Part shown: positions 1 to 8,983 of the stretch, piece by piece
Numbering within the stretch: position 1 is the first letter of the stretch
How the letters are laid out: each line of letters begins with the position of its first letter
Assembly: GCA_022340305.1 (NCBI GenBank)
Contig: JAJDOF010000076.1
Span: forward strand, 1 to 51,710
Length of the DNA stretch: 51,710 bases
Origin: Gammaproteobacteria bacterium
Lineage (GTDB): Bacteria > Pseudomonadota > Gammaproteobacteria > GCA-001735895
Reading direction: 5' to 3'
Notes under the pieces: model-generated
Told to the model about the DNA's origin: nothing
The model's database searches: none
Seen by the model: the letters and a program-made list of their open reading frames with translations, nothing else
Translations under genes and position numbers: made by a program

Positions 1-168
1 GACCTGCAGCACAATGACGAGGTAAAGCAGTGCGATCGGCACGGCATAGACGAAGCGCACGTAGGCCGCACCCAGCGTCGACAGCTTGCCCTTGAGGTGT
101 TTTTGCATGGCCGAGCGAATGTTCTGAAAAAACGCCGCGGCAATGGTCAGCGGAATCCATAGTTCCAT
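1..168 (-). CDS. EamA/DMT-family permease, N-terminal part only
   Basis: Only the first 56 codons are present; the rest lies beyond the left edge of the window. The start ATG is at 168. The visible peptide begins MELWIPLTIAAAFFQNIRSA and continues through two hydrophobic stretches separated by a short basic segment. This is the pattern of the first helices of EamA (drug/metabolite transporter) proteins, in which ten membrane helices form an inner-membrane carrier for small metabolites. The substrate cannot be inferred. The family call comes from a short N-terminus, so it is moderate. Downstream of the start, on the other strand, a 353-bp gap separates it from the DUF3291 gene. Confidence 0.6.
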   Translation of the reverse strand, partial: MELWIPLTIAAAFFQNIRSAMQKHLKGKLSTLGAAYVRFVYAVPIALLYLVIVLQV

Positions 169-521
169 GGTTTGAAACCTGAGTTTGAATGCCCATAGAA
201 TAGCGGCTTAGTCATCCCTGCGCACGCGACATCATCAAGCGTCTCCTCCCCCGGTATCGAGCCGAAAAGTCGTTCCCACGTAAGCGGTGGGCCGCCGTAT
301 CGGATTCTCGGTAAGGGCTCCGATATTCATCGCAGTCTTGATTCGAGATCCCCGCTTGCGCGGGGATGACGAAAGGCAGGGGGACATTGTGGGACAGACA
401 CTTGTCGGTCGGAAATGCCTGAAGATGAGTGTGGGGATTGATGAAAATCAATTGTTTGGAGCTGTGTGGCAAGCTGTTGAGTTGCTATGATGCGTTCATA
501 TCAATGAATGAGGGCAGCCCA
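169..521. other. Intergenic region with one copy of a dispersed palindromic repeat
   Basis: No convincing gene lies here. Open frames in this stretch translate the repeat into peptides of the VIPAQAGIS kind, a familiar artefact of such repeats. The only structured element is the GC-rich palindrome at 348-371, listed separately. Divergent promoters for the EamA and DUF3291 genes must lie here, but I see no clear -35/-10 pair. Confidence 0.5.
348..371 (+). repeat. Dispersed GC-rich palindromic repeat, copy 1
   Basis: An inverted repeat has arms ATCCCCGC and GCGGGGAT around a TTGC loop (348-367), followed by GACG. The same core recurs at 18615-18639 and, in the opposite orientation and less perfect, at 18487-18508. 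It belongs to the broad class of short intergenic palindromes common in proteobacteria. Confidence 0.75.
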
Positions 522-965
522 GTGTCCCGCTACCAACTCGCCCAGCTGAATATTGCGAAGATGAAATTCGCCCTCGAAGATCCCGGGATGGCGGAATTCG
601 TCGCCCGGCTGGAAGAAATTAACGCGCTTGCCGATGCTTCGCCCGGTTTCGTCTGGCGTCTGCAAACCGCTGACGGCGATGCGACTGCGATCGACTATTT
701 CGGTAGCGAAACCCTGGTTAACCTGAGCGTCTGGGAAGATCTCGACTCGCTGCGCGCCTATGTGTATCGCTCTGCACACAACGAAGTGATGGCGCGCCGC
801 AGGCAATGGTTCGAGCGTAGCCAGGACGCTTACTCGGTTTTGTGGTGGATCGACGCGGGCCATATCCCCACGCTTTACGAGGCGAGTGAGAAACTCGATT
901 GGCTGCGCCGCAAAGGTGCCACTGTACGTGCGTTTAGCTTCAAGCAGTCCTTCGCGCCGAAGTAG
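522..965 (+). CDS. DUF3291 domain protein
   Basis: This 147-aa protein matches the DUF3291 pattern: an opening YQLAQLNIA, then INALADASPGFVWRLQ, a central NLSVWED motif and a C-terminal WWIDAGHIPT segment. The family is a ferredoxin-like fold related to antibiotic-biosynthesis monooxygenases, and no reaction is established for it. I chose the GTG at 522 because GAGGG lies 7 nt upstream and family members start just before YQLAQLN. The longer reading from 429, and an ATG at 504, lack a ribosome site and would add sequence absent from the family. It is followed 11 nt later by an MFS transporter gene on the same strand, so the two may be cotranscribed. Confidence 0.75.
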   Translation: MSRYQLAQLNIAKMKFALEDPGMAEFVARLEEINALADASPGFVWRLQTADGDATAIDYFGSETLVNLSVWEDLDSLRAYVYRSAHNEVMARRRQWFERSQDAYSVLWWIDAGHIPTLYEASEKLDWLRRKGATVRAFSFKQSFAPK

Positions 966-976
966 GCTAACTTTTC

Positions 977-2122
977 ATGATATTGACGCGTAACCTCGTC
1001 GTTACGCTGATCGCGACCGTGATCGCGTTCAGCACGCTTTACATTCCGCAGCCGATGTTGCCCTTGCTGGCCAAACAGTTTGCCATCAGTCCCGGCCAGG
1101 CCGGCTTGCTGATGACATTGGCGATGTTGCCGCTGGCGCTCGCGCCCGTGTTCTACGGTTACTTCCTGCAGGCCATTCCCGCGAGGCTTATGCTGCAAAT
1201 AGCGCTCAGTTTGCTGGCGCTGAACCAGGTCTGTTTTGTGTTCGCCGAGGAATTCTGGCAGCTGCTCGCCTTGCGATTCATGCAGGGGATGTTATTACCG
1301 GCAATTTTTACCGCATTGATGACCTATTGCGCCAGCATGGCGGCGCCAGGCCAGGTGCGCCGCAGCATGGGCCTGTACATCGGGGCTACGATCATCGGCG
1401 GGTTCCTCGGGCGCCTGGTCGGCGGTGTATTCGCCAGCTCTTTTGACTGGCATAGCGCCTTCCTGGTGATGGGGTTGATGCAGTTGCTGCCGTTATTCTT
1501 GCTGACGCGGGTCGAGGCCGATGCCGATATTAATTTCGCCCGGCTCGACTCAAGAAGTATCATGCGGGTGTTGGCCAGGCGTAATTACCGCTTCATGTTC
1601 CTGTCGCTGGCCGCGGTGTTTTTCGTGTTCTCCGGGATATTGAATATCATACCCTTTCATTTGCGCGATATCGAACCGGGTAGCACGCCACTGGTGATTT
1701 CGATGCTTTACCTGGGATACCTGGTAGGTGCGCCGATTTCGCTTATGAGCGACAGCATCAGCCGCTGGCTGGGCGATGAACGTAAGGGATTGTTGCTTGG
1801 TCTCACGGTTCACGGCTGCGGACTGGTGATGCTGCTGTTTGTCTCCCTGCAGGGGTTGATCATCACCATGTTCTTCCTCGCCGCCGGCTTTTTCCTGATG
1901 CATGCGCTGCTGTCGGGTTTGGCCAACCACCTGGCACAGGAACACAAGGGCGTGGTCAACGGATTGTATGTTTCGATCTACTATTTCAGCGGTGCGTTGG
2001 GGTCGTGGTTACCCGGCTACCTGTACGAGGGTATCGGCTGGCAGGGTATGATCCTGGTGTTCCTGTTGATACTTGGCATCGGTGGCTGGAGTATCGGTCG
2101 CCTCGACAGGTCTGCTGGTTAA
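977..2122 (+). CDS. MFS transporter, YnfM-like
   Basis: This 381-aa protein is highly hydrophobic, with about twelve predicted membrane helices, the normal size for a single major facilitator. The first helix is followed by STLYIPQPMLPLLAKQFAIS, close to the start of YnfM-type arabinose-efflux-like permeases. An RFMQGMLLPA stretch and the cytoplasmic LDRSAG tail also fit. Such carriers export small molecules by proton antiport; the substrate here is unknown. The ribosome site before the ATG is weak. It lies 11 nt after the DUF3291 gene. Confidence 0.8.
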   Translation: MILTRNLVVTLIATVIAFSTLYIPQPMLPLLAKQFAISPGQAGLLMTLAMLPLALAPVFYGYFLQAIPARLMLQIALSLLALNQVCFVFAEEFWQLLALRFMQGMLLPAIFTALMTYCASMAAPGQVRRSMGLYIGATIIGGFLGRLVGGVFASSFDWHSAFLVMGLMQLLPLFLLTRVEADADINFARLDSRSIMRVLARRNYRFMFLSLAAVFFVFSGILNIIPFHLRDIEPGSTPLVISMLYLGYLVGAPISLMSDSISRWLGDERKGLLLGLTVHGCGLVMLLFVSLQGLIITMFFLAAGFFLMHALLSGLANHLAQEHKGVVNGLYVSIYYFSGALGSWLPGYLYEGIGWQGMILVFLLILGIGGWSIGRLDRSAG

Positions 2123-2215
2123 GCGCCATCAGGGTCGGCGCAGCCGTCAAAATCGGATTGTTCCGTGCGCGAATGACGCTTACCATAATGTCCGTTGACA
2201 GCCGCATGACTCGAG

Positions 2216-2653
2216 ATGAAAAAAAGCACTTCCACACCATTTATGGCGCCACCGGATTACGGACAGTCCCTGGCTGGTTTCAGCATCAACTTGCTCAGCG
2301 CCAACCTGGCGCGCGCTTTGCAGTTCCAGCGTGACGTGTTGCAGGCAGACATATTGCATCAGGATGAGGACTTGTTGATCTTGCGAGGTTACGGTGGCAA
2401 CTGGATGGTGCATGCCGACCACACCTATGAAAAACATCCCTTGTTGGCCGATACCCTGGCGGAATCCCGGCGTGGCGCGGGCATCGAGCTGCGCCTGCAT
2501 CATTGTGATCCCGATGCGACGGCAGCGCGCGCAGTGGAACAGGGCTTCCGCGTACTTGATGGTCCGCGCGCCCAGCCCGACCATGGTTTGCGCGAAGTTC
2601 ACATCATCGATGACGACGGCTATGTCTGGGTTGCGGATACGCCGCTAAAGTAA
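2216..2653 (+). CDS. VOC-family (glyoxalase/bleomycin-resistance fold) protein
   Basis: This 145-aa protein has one vicinal-oxygen-chelate module. It begins with the beta strand GFSINLLSANLARALQFQRD and ends HIIDDDGYVWVADTP, where family members carry a metal-binding acidic residue. An RGAGIELRLH strand lies in the middle. Members bind a divalent metal and act as lyases, dioxygenases or drug-binding proteins. The candidate ligands cannot be assigned from sequence alone, so no reaction is proposed. It is followed by the RNA phosphodiesterase gene 6 nt downstream, suggesting one transcript from here to the desaturase at 4077. Confidence 0.75.
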   Translation: MKKSTSTPFMAPPDYGQSLAGFSINLLSANLARALQFQRDVLQADILHQDEDLLILRGYGGNWMVHADHTYEKHPLLADTLAESRRGAGIELRLHHCDPDATAARAVEQGFRVLDGPRAQPDHGLREVHIIDDDGYVWVADTPLK

Positions 2654-2659
2654 TTCCCC

Positions 2660-3190
2660 GTGCGGCAACCAAAGGATGTTCGACTTTTTTTCGCGCTGTG
2701 GCCGGGCGCCGCGCTGCGCCAGCAGTTGCATGAAGCCGCTTGCGCCATCCCGCTCGCAGCCGGGGCGCGACGGGTATCGCGCACCAACCTGCACCTGACG
2801 CTGCACTTCATCGGCAATGTTTACTTCGAGCAGATGGATTGCCTGCAGGCCGAGGCGCGGCGCGTCGAGGCCCGTGCATTCAAGCTCGATCTCGATTGCC
2901 AGGGATTTTTCCGCAAACCGCGGGTCGCCTGGCTGGGGTGCAGGGAAATTCCCCCCGCGCTCAGTGATTTGCATCGCGAGCTGGGCGCGCGATTGCATTC
3001 CTGCGCCTACCAGCCCGAGGTGCGGCCCTACCATCCGCACGTCACCGTGGCGCGCAAAACCGGCCCGATCAGCACCGCTGTCGGTTTCGATCCGATCTGC
3101 TGGGTGGTCGACGAGTTTGCCCTGGTTGAAGTTCAGACGGTCGAAAATGGCGTACAATATCGAGTCGTCGAAACTTATCCACTCACATGA
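2660..3190 (+). CDS. thpR: RNA 2',3'-cyclic phosphodiesterase (ThpR/LigT)
   Basis: This 176-aa protein has both catalytic signatures of the 2H phosphoesterase family: HLTL at residues 45-48 and HVTV at 127-130. The N-terminal RLFFALWP is typical of ThpR. The family hydrolyses 2',3'-cyclic phosphates on RNA and can catalyse the reverse 2'-5' ligation in vitro; its cellular role is unsettled. The start is GTG. The stop overlaps the desaturase start by 4 nt (ATGA at 3187-3190), so the two are translationally coupled, though no functional link is obvious. Confidence 0.9.
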   Translation: MRQPKDVRLFFALWPGAALRQQLHEAACAIPLAAGARRVSRTNLHLTLHFIGNVYFEQMDCLQAEARRVEARAFKLDLDCQGFFRKPRVAWLGCREIPPALSDLHRELGARLHSCAYQPEVRPYHPHVTVARKTGPISTAVGFDPICWVVDEFALVEVQTVENGVQYRVVETYPLT

Positions 3191-4077
3191 ACGACAGCAA
3201 GGCATTCAAATTACCGCCCGAAGTCGTCCAGCGCCTGACGCAACGTTCGAACGCGAAGGGACTGGCGCAGCTGGCTGCTCACCTCGCATTACTGGTGCTG
3301 GCTGGAATCGCGCTGCGCGCGAGCCAGGATTCGTCATGGTTGCTGGCCACGCTGCCGATTTACGCCACGCTGTTGATATTCCTGTTTGCACCGCTGCACG
3401 AAACCATTCATTACACCGTGTTTAGAACGCGCTGGCTGAATAACCTGGTGGCCGCGCCGCTTGGCTTCCTGCTGTTGATACCCTTCCAGGCGTTCCGCGT
3501 ATTTCACTACGGGCATCACCGGCATACGCAGAACCCGGAGCTCGACCCGGAGTTGCTGGATATGCGACCGTTGATTCGCAGCCATTACTGGTGGTACCTG
3601 AGCGGCTTGCCGACCTGGTGGCAAGCCCTGCAGACCCTCTGGCGGCATGCAACCGTCGGGGTTGGTGAATCCTATATCGAGCAGCGCCATCACTCGATGG
3701 TGATCAACGAGGCGCGTATCCATCTGGCGGGTTACGCCCTGTTACTCGTGTTGAGCCTGGTGTATTCGAGCACATTTTTGTGGTGGTACTGGATACTGCC
3801 GGCGTTGCTGGGGCAGCCATTGTTGCGCCTGTACCTGCTGGCGGAGCACAGTGGCTGCGATTTAAGCGCCAACATGCTGGAAAACTCGCGCACCACCTAT
3901 ACGCTTCCCTGGCTCAACTTTCTTGCCTGGAATATGCCCTATCACGCCGAGCATCATTACCTGGCATCGGTGCCGTTCCATGCCTTGCCCGCGCTGCACG
4001 CCTATACCGGGCAGCGGATCAAGTACCGGGGTGAAGGCTATTACCGGGTGAACCGTAAAATCGCGGCCCGCCAGTGA
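3187..4077 (+). CDS. Membrane fatty-acid desaturase/hydroxylase family protein
   Basis: This 296-aa membrane protein has the three histidine clusters of the di-iron desaturase superfamily: HETIH near residue 78, HYGHHRH near 110 and HAEHH near 255. Four hydrophobic segments place the clusters on the cytoplasmic face. The late AWNMPYHAEHH box resembles desaturases and beta-carotene ketolase/hydroxylase-like enzymes. The reaction would be O2-dependent desaturation or hydroxylation of a lipid chain; the substrate is not identifiable. It is coupled to thpR by ATGA. The downstream genes are on the opposite strand. Confidence 0.82.
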   Translation: MNDSKAFKLPPEVVQRLTQRSNAKGLAQLAAHLALLVLAGIALRASQDSSWLLATLPIYATLLIFLFAPLHETIHYTVFRTRWLNNLVAAPLGFLLLIPFQAFRVFHYGHHRHTQNPELDPELLDMRPLIRSHYWWYLSGLPTWWQALQTLWRHATVGVGESYIEQRHHSMVINEARIHLAGYALLLVLSLVYSSTFLWWYWILPALLGQPLLRLYLLAEHSGCDLSANMLENSRTTYTLPWLNFLAWNMPYHAEHHYLASVPFHALPALHAYTGQRIKYRGEGYYRVNRKIAARQ

Positions 4078-4084
4078 GTCCAAG

Positions 4085-5002
4085 TCAGTGAGCCCGAATA
4101 AATTCGGCGATCTCGAGGATTGACAGCCCTGCTTCGGGGATCGGGTAAAACTCGAACACGTGCCAGAGCCCGTCCCACACCCGCAAATCACATTTGACTC
4201 CGGCGGCGTGCAGCTTTGCTGCCAGGCGCAGGCACTGGCTGAGCAGCAGGTCACGACTGCCGGTGGTGATGACACAGGGGGGTAAGCCGCGCATGTCGCC
4301 GTGAATCGGAGATAGTCCCGGATCGTCGAGTGGGCAATCGCCGGCGTGCCAGCCGGCGGCGATATCAACCCAGGCATTGTTCAGCGTCGGGTCGCGTGCG
4401 TCGTTGAAGATATGACTGTCGCCCTGGTTGGCGAGATCGCACCAGGGCGAAAACAGGACGGCGCAGCGCGGTAAAGCCTGTCCGTGGTCACGCGCATGCT
4501 GCATCAGGCCGAGTGCCTGGTTGCCGCCGGCCGATTCGCCGCTGACGATCAATCGGGCGGCACCATACTGCGCGAGTAGTGCCGTGTATACCTGGCGCAT
4601 GTCCTGTTGTGGCAGCGGGTATCGATGTTCCGGCGAAAGGCGATATTCGACCATGATGATACGCGCACCGCTGCGCTGCGCCAGCGGCGCGGTGATCACC
4701 TGGTCTTCACTGGTGGAGCCGCTCACGTAGCCGCCACCGTAGGCATACAGAATGACCCTGTCATGCTCGCTGCGCCAGCCGCACGGGGTCAGTTGCCTGC
4801 AGCGGATGCCGTTGACGTCGACCATTTCAATCACACCGTCAAATGATTCGACCACTGCCTGTATTTGTGCAGCGGATCCATCGCGTAGCGCTGTGCGATA
4901 AGTGCCCAGGCTCTCGCGGGTCGGGATTTCGAGCCCGGCATCGCGCAGATCCTGGTATAGCCTTGCTGCGGCCGAACTCATGTCGGCCCTGCGCCGGGTC
5001 AT
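4085..5002 (-). CDS. Alpha/beta hydrolase, hormone-sensitive-lipase family
   Basis: This 305-aa protein has the HSL-family architecture. The nucleophile is in GESAGG (Ser157), a conserved SPEHRYP follows the third strand, an acid residue lies in GSRDLL, and the catalytic His is in LWHVF. It would hydrolyse a short-chain ester or lactone. The oxyanion-hole motif reads YGGGY (Tyr88) instead of the usual HGGG. The start ATG overlaps the stop of the upstream PLP enzyme by 4 nt, so the pair is cotranscribed and coupled. Coupling suggests the esterase acts on a metabolite of the same sulfur amino-acid route, but that is inference. Confidence 0.85.
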   Translation of the reverse strand: MTRRRADMSSAAARLYQDLRDAGLEIPTRESLGTYRTALRDGSAAQIQAVVESFDGVIEMVDVNGIRCRQLTPCGWRSEHDRVILYAYGGGYVSGSTSEDQVITAPLAQRSGARIIMVEYRLSPEHRYPLPQQDMRQVYTALLAQYGAARLIVSGESAGGNQALGLMQHARDHGQALPRCAVLFSPWCDLANQGDSHIFNDARDPTLNNAWVDIAAGWHAGDCPLDDPGLSPIHGDMRGLPPCVITTGSRDLLLSQCLRLAAKLHAAGVKCDLRVWDGLWHVFEFYPIPEAGLSILEIAEFIRAH

Positions 5003-6204
5003 GGCAGTACCCGCTGCAGGTCACGGATCAGATCGGCGCTGTCTTCGAGCCCGACCGAGAGACGAAACAGGCCCTCGCCCGCGCTGTCGCGATACTTGTC
5101 GAGCTCGTCGCCCTCGAGGCGGTAGGAAGACGCAACCAGGTCCTCGGTCTGCATCAGGTAGACAAGGCTGCGATGGTGACCGAGCGAAACCGCGTAGTGA
5201 ATGACTTCCAGTCGCTGCATCATGCGTTGCGCGACAGCTTTTGGATCGCGGCAACGAAAACTGAGCATGCCCGAAAAGTTATCCATCTGGGTGCACGCCA
5301 GATCGTGTTGCGGGTGTGATTCGAGACCCGGGTAAAACACGCGTTCTATTTTGTCATGGCTTTGCAGAAAATTCGCGAGGTCGAGCGCGTTTTGCTGGTG
5401 GCAGCGCATACGCAATGGCAGGGTCGCCATACCGCGCATGATCAACCAGGCATTGAACGGACTGATGACACCACCGTAGTGCACCAGGGCCTCGCCGCGT
5501 AACGGCCCGAGCAGTGCCTGGCGGCCGCAGACCGCACCACCCATGGCGTCGCCGTGCCCACCGATGTACTTGGTCAGGGAATGGACTACAAGGTCTGCAC
5601 CGAGCGCCAGGGGTCGAGTCGCAATCGGCGTGGCGAAGGTCGAGTCAACCACAAGTAAACAGTTGCGCTCACGCACGATGTTTGCCGCGCCGCGAATGTC
5701 GGCGATGCGCAGTAGCGGGTTGGACGGTGTCTCCAGCCACAACATACGTGTGTTGTCGCGCGTCGCGTCGGCAATCGCCTGCAGGTCTGTGGTATCGACC
5801 GGGCTCACCTCGACGCCCAGGCGCGTCAGGGTCTCGCGCGCGAATTCAGCCGTGCCGGGGTAAGTGGTGTTGCTGATGACCAGGTGGTCACCCTGGCTCA
5901 GATGTGCCAGCATCACGGCGCTGCTCGCAGCCATGCCGGAGGCAAAGGCGATACAGGCTTCGGCCTGTTCGAGTACCGCGAGCTTATGTTCCAGTTGTTG
6001 CGTGGTAGGGTTGTCCCAGCGGGTGTAGACGAAGGGTGTTTCGGCGTCGAGATTATTGGCCGAAAAGCTGATCTCCTCGTCGACCACGAACGTGCTCGAC
6101 ATCACCAGGTTAGGCGCCGAGGCACCGGTGGTCGGATCCGGGTCTTCGCCGGCGTGAATGGAAAGCGTCTGAATCCCCTTGTCTGCCGTCGAGTTCAACG
6201 CCAT
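4999..6204 (-). CDS. PLP-dependent trans-sulfuration enzyme (cystathionine gamma-synthase / methionine gamma-lyase family)
   Basis: This 401-aa protein is full length for the Cys/Met metabolism PLP family. Visible motifs are IHAGEDPDP at the N-terminus, YTRWDNPTT, the FASGMAASSA cofactor-phosphate site, VVDSTFATP, and the PLP lysine in VHSLTKYIGGHGD. The family includes cystathionine gamma-synthase, cystathionine beta/gamma-lyase and methionine gamma-lyase, and primary sequence does not separate them. It is followed by an HSL-type esterase with a 4-nt ATGA overlap. It may connect with the homocysteine methyltransferase at 9634, but that gene lies on the other strand. Confidence 0.88.
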   Translation of the reverse strand: MALNSTADKGIQTLSIHAGEDPDPTTGASAPNLVMSSTFVVDEEISFSANNLDAETPFVYTRWDNPTTQQLEHKLAVLEQAEACIAFASGMAASSAVMLAHLSQGDHLVISNTTYPGTAEFARETLTRLGVEVSPVDTTDLQAIADATRDNTRMLWLETPSNPLLRIADIRGAANIVRERNCLLVVDSTFATPIATRPLALGADLVVHSLTKYIGGHGDAMGGAVCGRQALLGPLRGEALVHYGGVISPFNAWLIMRGMATLPLRMRCHQQNALDLANFLQSHDKIERVFYPGLESHPQHDLACTQMDNFSGMLSFRCRDPKAVAQRMMQRLEVIHYAVSLGHHRSLVYLMQTEDLVASSYRLEGDELDKYRDSAGEGLFRLSVGLEDSADLIRDLQRVLP

Positions 6205-6482
6205 GAATGCCCCCTGCCCGCAAAAGGACAGTAGTACGATCTATCCCGTTACTTGTCAATCCCATGCGACTGGCTACCGACACAAGCTGCCATTGCCTGG
6301 GCTTGAGAATCAGGGGTATCAGTCGAGGAAGCCATCACCCGGGCACCACTCAAGGATCTAGTGGCGACCCGGGGCGGCGGAATTTATAGCTGCGAAAAAT
6401 GGATTGAAATCGTCTACCCCACGCTCCACTGCTCGAGACTCGGTGAGCAGCGGTTCAGCCGTTGTGAACCACGGATTTGGTA

Positions 6483-7937
6483 CTAGGCGGAACTGGCGAG
6501 GTACTGCCCCAGCAGGCGTTCGGGGTCGAACAGGTCGGTAGCTGCAGGCCGGAAATGCTTGTGGCGATAGCCGTTGGAACCGATTGGCTCGTATAGCGAC
6601 AGAATTTCATCGCGCCGACCCGCCAGGTCACGCACTGCCTCGATCAGTTTTTCGAGGTCAGACTGCGTGGTGTAAAGTCCGAGGCTGGCACGCGCCATGC
6701 CGCGTTTGCGTTCGACATCGGCCTCGGCATTGGGCGCATCGGGATCGATATCCATTTCCCAGAGCTGGCGTTTCAACAATTCACGCACGTAGGGGTGAGC
6801 GCAGAAGCAGCCGTTGCGTACCTGGATATTGTGATAATCGTTGAGCGCGGCCGCGGTCAGGCCGTGGTCGAAACCCTTGATGTTGAAGGCGATGGTGCCG
6901 GTACGCGGGACATCGGCAGGCTCCGGTCCGTAGACGCTGACACCCTCAATCGACTTCAGGCCATTCCAGGCAAAATCGATCTGGCCGATCTCCTTTTCAC
7001 GTACCTTGTCCATGCCAGCCCGGTGTAACAGGTCGAGTACCGCACCCAACATGATGCCACCGACGATATTGGGCGTGCCCGCTTCTTCACGATCGGGCAG
7101 GGTTGCCGTGGGCATGTATTCCTCGAGGTAGACATCGTCGACCATGCCGCCACCGAGTTCCGCCGGCTTGATTGCGTTGAGTACGTCTTTTTTAGCAATC
7201 ACCGCACCGGGTGAACCGGGTGCATAAATCTTGTGACCCGAGAACACCAGTATATCGATATCCGCCTGGTCCATGCTGACCGGTGCGTGCGCAATCATTT
7301 GCGAGGCGTCGACGATCAGGTAGGCGCCGACCGCGTGTGCGAGTTCCGCCACTTCACCGAGCGGGGTGATAGCGCCGGTTACATTGCTGGCACCGGTAAC
7401 CGCGATGTAATTGATCTTGTCACCGTGTTCGGCGAAGATTGCGCGCAGCTTGTCCATGTCGAGCCCGCCGTAGCGTTCAAATTCACCCATGCAGGGCACG
7501 TGCACTACCTGGGCGTTATGGTGGCGGTGCGGCAAATCGTTGGAATGGTGCTCCATTTCCGAGATCAGCACGATACTGCGCTCCGGGCGTGCACACGACA
7601 GGCTCGCAGCCATGCGGTTGAAACCGGCGGTAGCGCCGCTGCCGGCAAAGAAGCTGCAGTATTGTTCGGGATTGGCATCGACGAACTTCAGCACTTGCTC
7701 GTGCGCCCAGTCGAAGGCATGGCCGGCACCGCGCGCGGCGTAGTGCAGCTCTGAATGGGTGCTGGCGTAATGAGTCAGGAATTCATGTCCGACCTCGTAG
7801 GCTGGCGCCATCATCAGGGTAGATGCCGCCGAATCCAGGTAAACGCGTGGACCACGCTTGCCGTCGACCGTCGGGTATTCAGTTTTGCAGCCGATGAAAC
7901 TCGCCTGTAACTTCGCCAGTAGTGCTGTATTACTCAT
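6483..7937 (-). CDS. Class V aminotransferase, cysteine-desulfurase-like
   Basis: This 484-aa protein belongs to the SufS/CsdA-like class V aminotransferases. It has YLDSAASTL near residue 34, the PLP lysine in FSGHKIYAPG and a candidate active-site cysteine in RNGCFCAHP. It is about 70 residues longer than ordinary SufS because of an insert (DIDPDAPNAEADVERKRG) and a C-terminal tail rich in aromatic and basic residues. No suf or isc scaffold genes lie nearby, so a role as general Fe-S sulfur donor is uncertain; a cysteine-lyase or selenocysteine-lyase-like activity is equally possible. It is monocistronic, with about 280 bp free downstream. Confidence 0.82.
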   Translation of the reverse strand: MSNTALLAKLQASFIGCKTEYPTVDGKRGPRVYLDSAASTLMMAPAYEVGHEFLTHYASTHSELHYAARGAGHAFDWAHEQVLKFVDANPEQYCSFFAGSGATAGFNRMAASLSCARPERSIVLISEMEHHSNDLPHRHHNAQVVHVPCMGEFERYGGLDMDKLRAIFAEHGDKINYIAVTGASNVTGAITPLGEVAELAHAVGAYLIVDASQMIAHAPVSMDQADIDILVFSGHKIYAPGSPGAVIAKKDVLNAIKPAELGGGMVDDVYLEEYMPTATLPDREEAGTPNIVGGIMLGAVLDLLHRAGMDKVREKEIGQIDFAWNGLKSIEGVSVYGPEPADVPRTGTIAFNIKGFDHGLTAAALNDYHNIQVRNGCFCAHPYVRELLKRQLWEMDIDPDAPNAEADVERKRGMARASLGLYTTQSDLEKLIEAVRDLAGRRDEILSLYEPIGSNGYRHKHFRPAATDLFDPERLLGQYLASSA

Positions 7938-7999
7938 GGTATCGATTTGTCAGACAAAAAGAATATTGTCGCATAATCTGCCTGCATGGCAACTATGTC

Positions 8000-8935
8000 T
8001 TAGGGGGTAGAAACAATGCTTTGTAACGGGTTTGGATAGTTTTTTGCCCAGTATTTTGCGAGGTCGTCACGACGGCAAATCCACACCTTCGGGTGCGTTT
8101 GCAGGTAATCCAGAAACTTGTGCAGGCTACCGATTCTGCCCGGTCTGCCGAGCAGGCGCGCATGCAGGCCGACGGTCATCATTTTGGGGTGGGTTTCACC
8201 TTCGGCGTACAGCGTGTCGAAGCTATCTTTCAGATAGGTAAAAAACTCATCTCCCAGCTGGTAGTCATGCTCTCCGCGAGCGAATTTGGAGTCGTTGGTG
8301 TCCAGTGAGTAGGGTACCAGCAACAGTTGTGGATAATCCCCGGACCAATAGGGCAGGTCGTCGTTGTAAACGTCCGAGTCGTAGACAAAACTGCCCGCTT
8401 CAACGACCAGGCGACGGGTGTTGAGCGACGGCATGCCTGCATAATAGCCGAGCGGAGGTGCGCCGGTGAGTTTGCGCACCTGTTCGATACTGCGTCGAAT
8501 AAATTCACGTTCAGCGGCCGCGTCGACGCTATCGAAGTCGATCCAGCGCCAGCCATGGGGTTGCAGATCGAAGCCGGAATCGATCATCGCGCGCAACGCC
8601 TGCGGATTCTGTTCGCCGGCAAGACCGACCAGGTTAACCGTAGCCTTGAGGCCGCGATCATTGAAAGCTTTCAGCAGGCGCCAGTAACCGACGCGCGCGC
8701 CGTACTCGTAGCTCGATTCGATGTTGAGGTCCCGATTGCCCATGCGTGCGGTGACCGCGACATCGGAAACGCGCACCTCGGAGCGATCGTCACCGTTGAG
8801 AATGCACAGTTCGCCACCTTCCTCGTAATTGATGCAGAAATTGATTGCGACCCGCGCTTCGTCTGGCCATACCACCGCGGGTGGTTGATCGGCGTAGCCG
8901 ATGAAATCACGGCTGGGACTGGATTTGTCATTCAT
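8000..8935 (-). CDS. Polysaccharide deacetylase-family amidohydrolase (PuuE allantoinase-like)
   Basis: This 311-aa protein has the NodB-type deacetylase fold in the variant seen in metal-independent allantoinase PuuE. Features are INFCINYEEGGE at the N-terminus, ESSYEYGARVGYWRLL, LQPHGWRWIDF, PPLGYYAGMPSLNTRRLV, and the late GLHARLLGRPGR. Members act on cyclic amides, ureides or N-acetyl groups rather than polymer in this branch. No purine or ureide genes are adjacent, so the substrate is open. It is divergent from the intradiol dioxygenase gene with a 48-bp gap holding both promoters. Confidence 0.82.
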   Translation of the reverse strand: MNDKSSPSRDFIGYADQPPAVVWPDEARVAINFCINYEEGGELCILNGDDRSEVRVSDVAVTARMGNRDLNIESSYEYGARVGYWRLLKAFNDRGLKATVNLVGLAGEQNPQALRAMIDSGFDLQPHGWRWIDFDSVDAAAEREFIRRSIEQVRKLTGAPPLGYYAGMPSLNTRRLVVEAGSFVYDSDVYNDDLPYWSGDYPQLLLVPYSLDTNDSKFARGEHDYQLGDEFFTYLKDSFDTLYAEGETHPKMMTVGLHARLLGRPGRIGSLHKFLDYLQTHPKVWICRRDDLAKYWAKNYPNPLQSIVSTP

Positions 8936-8983
8936 GGTGCTTCCATTAGACTATGGGTTGCGCTCAATTTTAGGGATAGTGTC

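Noticed and set aside
212-472. Open frame of 86 aa with a VIPAQAGIS peptide
   Set aside because: It is the translation of the GC-rich palindromic repeat, a known artefact. It has no ribosome site and no family.
6205-6482. Possible riboswitch upstream of the trans-sulfuration enzyme
   Set aside because: I looked for a SAM-type fold and saw only unremarkable sequence with no conserved core and no terminator-antiterminator pair.
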